NCBI GenBank assembly: GCA_964437735.1
Contig: CAYTID010000107.1
Location: 1 to 6,806, forward strand
Source: CAYTID01 sp964437735
Lineage (GTDB): Bacteria > Bacteroidota > Ignavibacteria > UBA10030 > BY39
DNA: 6,806 bases
Direction of reading: 5' to 3'
The translations under genes were made by a program, and so were the position numbers. The notes beneath the pieces are model-generated. The model was not told the origin of the DNA. It did no database searches and saw nothing but the letters and a program-made list of their open reading frames with translations. This document shows positions 5,792 to 6,806 of this stretch, in pieces. How positions within the stretch are numbered: position 1 is the first letter of the stretch; each line of letters opens with the position of its first letter.

Positions 5792-6697
5792 TTACTTCAA
5801 AGTATTAACGACCTTTGTTGCGATTTCTTCGCCGACACGTTCTTGAGCTTCGTTTGTCGAAGCACCGATGTGTGGTGTTGCCGAAACATTCGGATGATTG
5901 AGAAGTTCTTTTTGTGTTTCTGTTACAGGTTCGTTTACGAATACATCGATTCCTGCAGCTGCAACTTTTCCGTTTTTCAGCGCATCAATCAAGTCAGCTT
6001 CCGAAACCACACCGCCACGGGCACAATTTATTATTACAACTCCATTTTTCATTATATCGATTTCTTTTTTTGTAATTGCAGCCCCCACTTTTTTATCAAG
6101 CGGAATGTGCAGAGATATAAAATCCGATTGTCGCAAAACTTCATCCTGAGTTGTTAGCTTAACATTTAAGTCGGTTGTAGTCACAAAAGGGTCGTAAGCA
6201 ATCACATTCATTCCCAAACCGATTGCCCGTTTCGCAACTTCTTTACCGATGCTACCGATTCCGAAAATTCCGAGTGTTTTACCGGTAAGCTCAACCCCTT
6301 TACTGAATTCCTTTTTGGGCCACTTTAAATTCCTCATTTCTGATGTGGCAACGTGTAGAAAACGGCATAAAGCGAACATATGAGCAATCGCTAATTCCGC
6401 TACCGATATCGCGGATGCGCCAGGCGTATTCAGCACAGGAATTCCTTTGTTTTTTGCGTAAGCCACATCAATATTATCCAAACCAACACCGCCGCGGGCA
6501 ATAGCTTTTAAATTTACTCCGGCATCAATTACTTCTTTAGTTACTTTGGTCGCCGAACGTACTATGATCGCATTGTAGTGTGGTATTTCCTTCAGTAATT
6601 CTTCGGGTGAAAGTTTTTTATCTACCACTTCAAAACCGGCACTGAGTAATATCTTTTTGCCGATATCTTCAATTCCATCGGAGATTAATATTTTCAT
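5792..6697 (-). CDS. serA: D-3-phosphoglycerate dehydrogenase, short form without ACT domain
   Basis: This 301-aa NAD-dependent D-2-hydroxyacid dehydrogenase should oxidise 3-phosphoglycerate to 3-phosphohydroxypyruvate, the first step of serine synthesis in the cytosol. The substrate-binding half carries IVRSATKV and ARGGVGLDNID (about 45-76), typical of PGDH. The nucleotide-binding fold has GIGSIG (146-151) and the NAD-selecting aspartate D169 in AYDP. The catalytic triad is R227 (NCARGG), E256 (NEPV) and H276 (PHIGAS). The protein stops soon after the last helix, so the regulatory ACT domain of longer SerA proteins is missing. Of two in-frame ATGs, the second (6697) is chosen because AAGG lies 7 bases before it; the first (6703) is only 1 base away from that site and adds two residues. 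The gene begins 12 bases after the aminotransferase stop, an operon-like gap. A related hydroxyacid dehydrogenase is possible, but the PGDH motifs and neighbours favour SerA. Confidence 0.92.
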   Translation of the reverse strand: MKILISDGIEDIGKKILLSAGFEVVDKKLSPEELLKEIPHYNAIIVRSATKVTKEVIDAGVNLKAIARGGVGLDNIDVAYAKNKGIPVLNTPGASAISVAELAIAHMFALCRFLHVATSEMRNLKWPKKEFSKGVELTGKTLGIFGIGSIGKEVAKRAIGLGMNVIAYDPFVTTTDLNVKLTTQDEVLRQSDFISLHIPLDKKVGAAITKKEIDIMKNGVVIINCARGGVVSEADLIDALKNGKVAAAGIDVFVNEPVTETQKELLNHPNVSATPHIGASTNEAQERVGEEIATKVVNTLK

Positions 6698-6704
6698 ATT
6701 CATA

Positions 6705-6708
6705 CCTT
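6705..6708 (-). promoter_or_regulatory. Shine-Dalgarno AAGG deciding the serA start
   Basis: AAGG on the minus strand (inside AAAAAGG) is 7 bases from the ATG at 6697 but only 1 base from the in-frame ATG at 6703. The spacing favours the downstream codon, giving MKILISDG as the N-terminus. It overlaps the region just after the aminotransferase stop codon. Confidence 0.6.
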
Positions 6709-6709
6709 T

Positions 6710-6806
6710 TTATAGTTGTAAAACTTTTTCGATTGCAGATGTTACTTCTTTAATATCGTTCATCGTCAGTTCGCCCATGTGTGCGATACGGAAAGTTTTT
6801 TCTTTC
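6710..6806 (-). CDS. Class-V aminotransferase, C-terminal fragment (alanine/serine-glyoxylate type)
   Basis: Only the last 31 codons and the stop are inside the window; the gene continues past base 6806. The peptide KTFRIAHMGELTMNDIKEV followed by a final helix matches the C-terminal FRIGHMG...D signature of the alanine-glyoxylate / serine-glyoxylate aminotransferase branch of fold-type I PLP enzymes. It does not resemble the tail of canonical SerC (RASIYNA...). Placed 12 bases upstream of serA, it is the likely phosphohydroxypyruvate-to-phosphoserine transaminase, as proposed for similar serA neighbours in other bacteria and archaea. Serine-pyruvate or serine-glyoxylate transamination is the alternative. 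The PLP lysine and substrate residues are not visible. Confidence 0.75.
   Translation of the reverse strand, partial: KEKTFRIAHMGELTMNDIKEVTSAIEKVLQL

Noticed and set aside
5843..6157. Overlapping plus-strand open frames of 104 and 83 codons opposite serA
   Set aside because: Two frames are open in the same place and the products are Cys/Phe- or Ser/Ile-rich with no motif. The serA frame on the other strand has all catalytic residues.
1..6806. CRISPR array, insertion sequence, phage or toxin-antitoxin/defence genes
   Set aside because: No direct repeats with spacers, no transposase or integrase motifs, and no small paired genes were seen. The genes are metabolic or secreted and continuous in composition.

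Overview
The window is a stretch of bacterial chromosome with about 60% A+T (estimated by eye). Every gene is on the minus strand. The C-terminus of the 171-2972 protein carries a type IX secretion (T9SS) sorting domain with the hallmark NYPNPFNP. This points to the Bacteroidota/Ignavibacteria/Kryptonia-like part of the FCB group, with Ignavibacteria the best guess. The exact lineage cannot be fixed from this sequence.

Read in the direction of transcription (high to low coordinates), the first block is a serine-biosynthesis cluster. It holds the last 31 codons of a class-V aminotransferase of the alanine/serine-glyoxylate type (6710-6806, cut by the window edge), then a short D-3-phosphoglycerate dehydrogenase, SerA (5792-6697), then a DUF1015 protein of unknown function (4496-5737). 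A 12-bp hairpin followed by seven Ts (4436-4466) closes this unit. SerA oxidises 3-phosphoglycerate and the aminotransferase is the likely second step. No phosphoserine phosphatase is in view, and the DUF1015 protein sits where one might be expected.

The second block starts after the terminator. It has a TTG-initiated amidohydrolase of the MTA/SAH/5'-deoxyadenosine deaminase group (3037-4377), preceded by a strong Shine-Dalgarno. A large exported protein follows (171-2972): a CotH-type kinase domain, an unassigned beta-rich region, a seven-unit propeller with an exact 41-residue period, and the T9SS sorting domain. No functional link between these two genes is evident; they may only share a transcript.

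The left end holds a GC-rich hairpin (101-125) and then a partial tRNA-His(GTG) gene (1-54), whose 3' end lies outside the window. There is no gene-free stretch over 300 bases; the longest gaps (55-170 and 4378-4495) hold the two hairpins. I saw no CRISPR array, insertion sequence or phage gene. The most noteworthy items are the indel-free seven-blade propeller fused to a secreted CotH kinase, and the DUF1015 protein, with its ADGHHR motif, inside a serine operon that uses a non-SerC aminotransferase.
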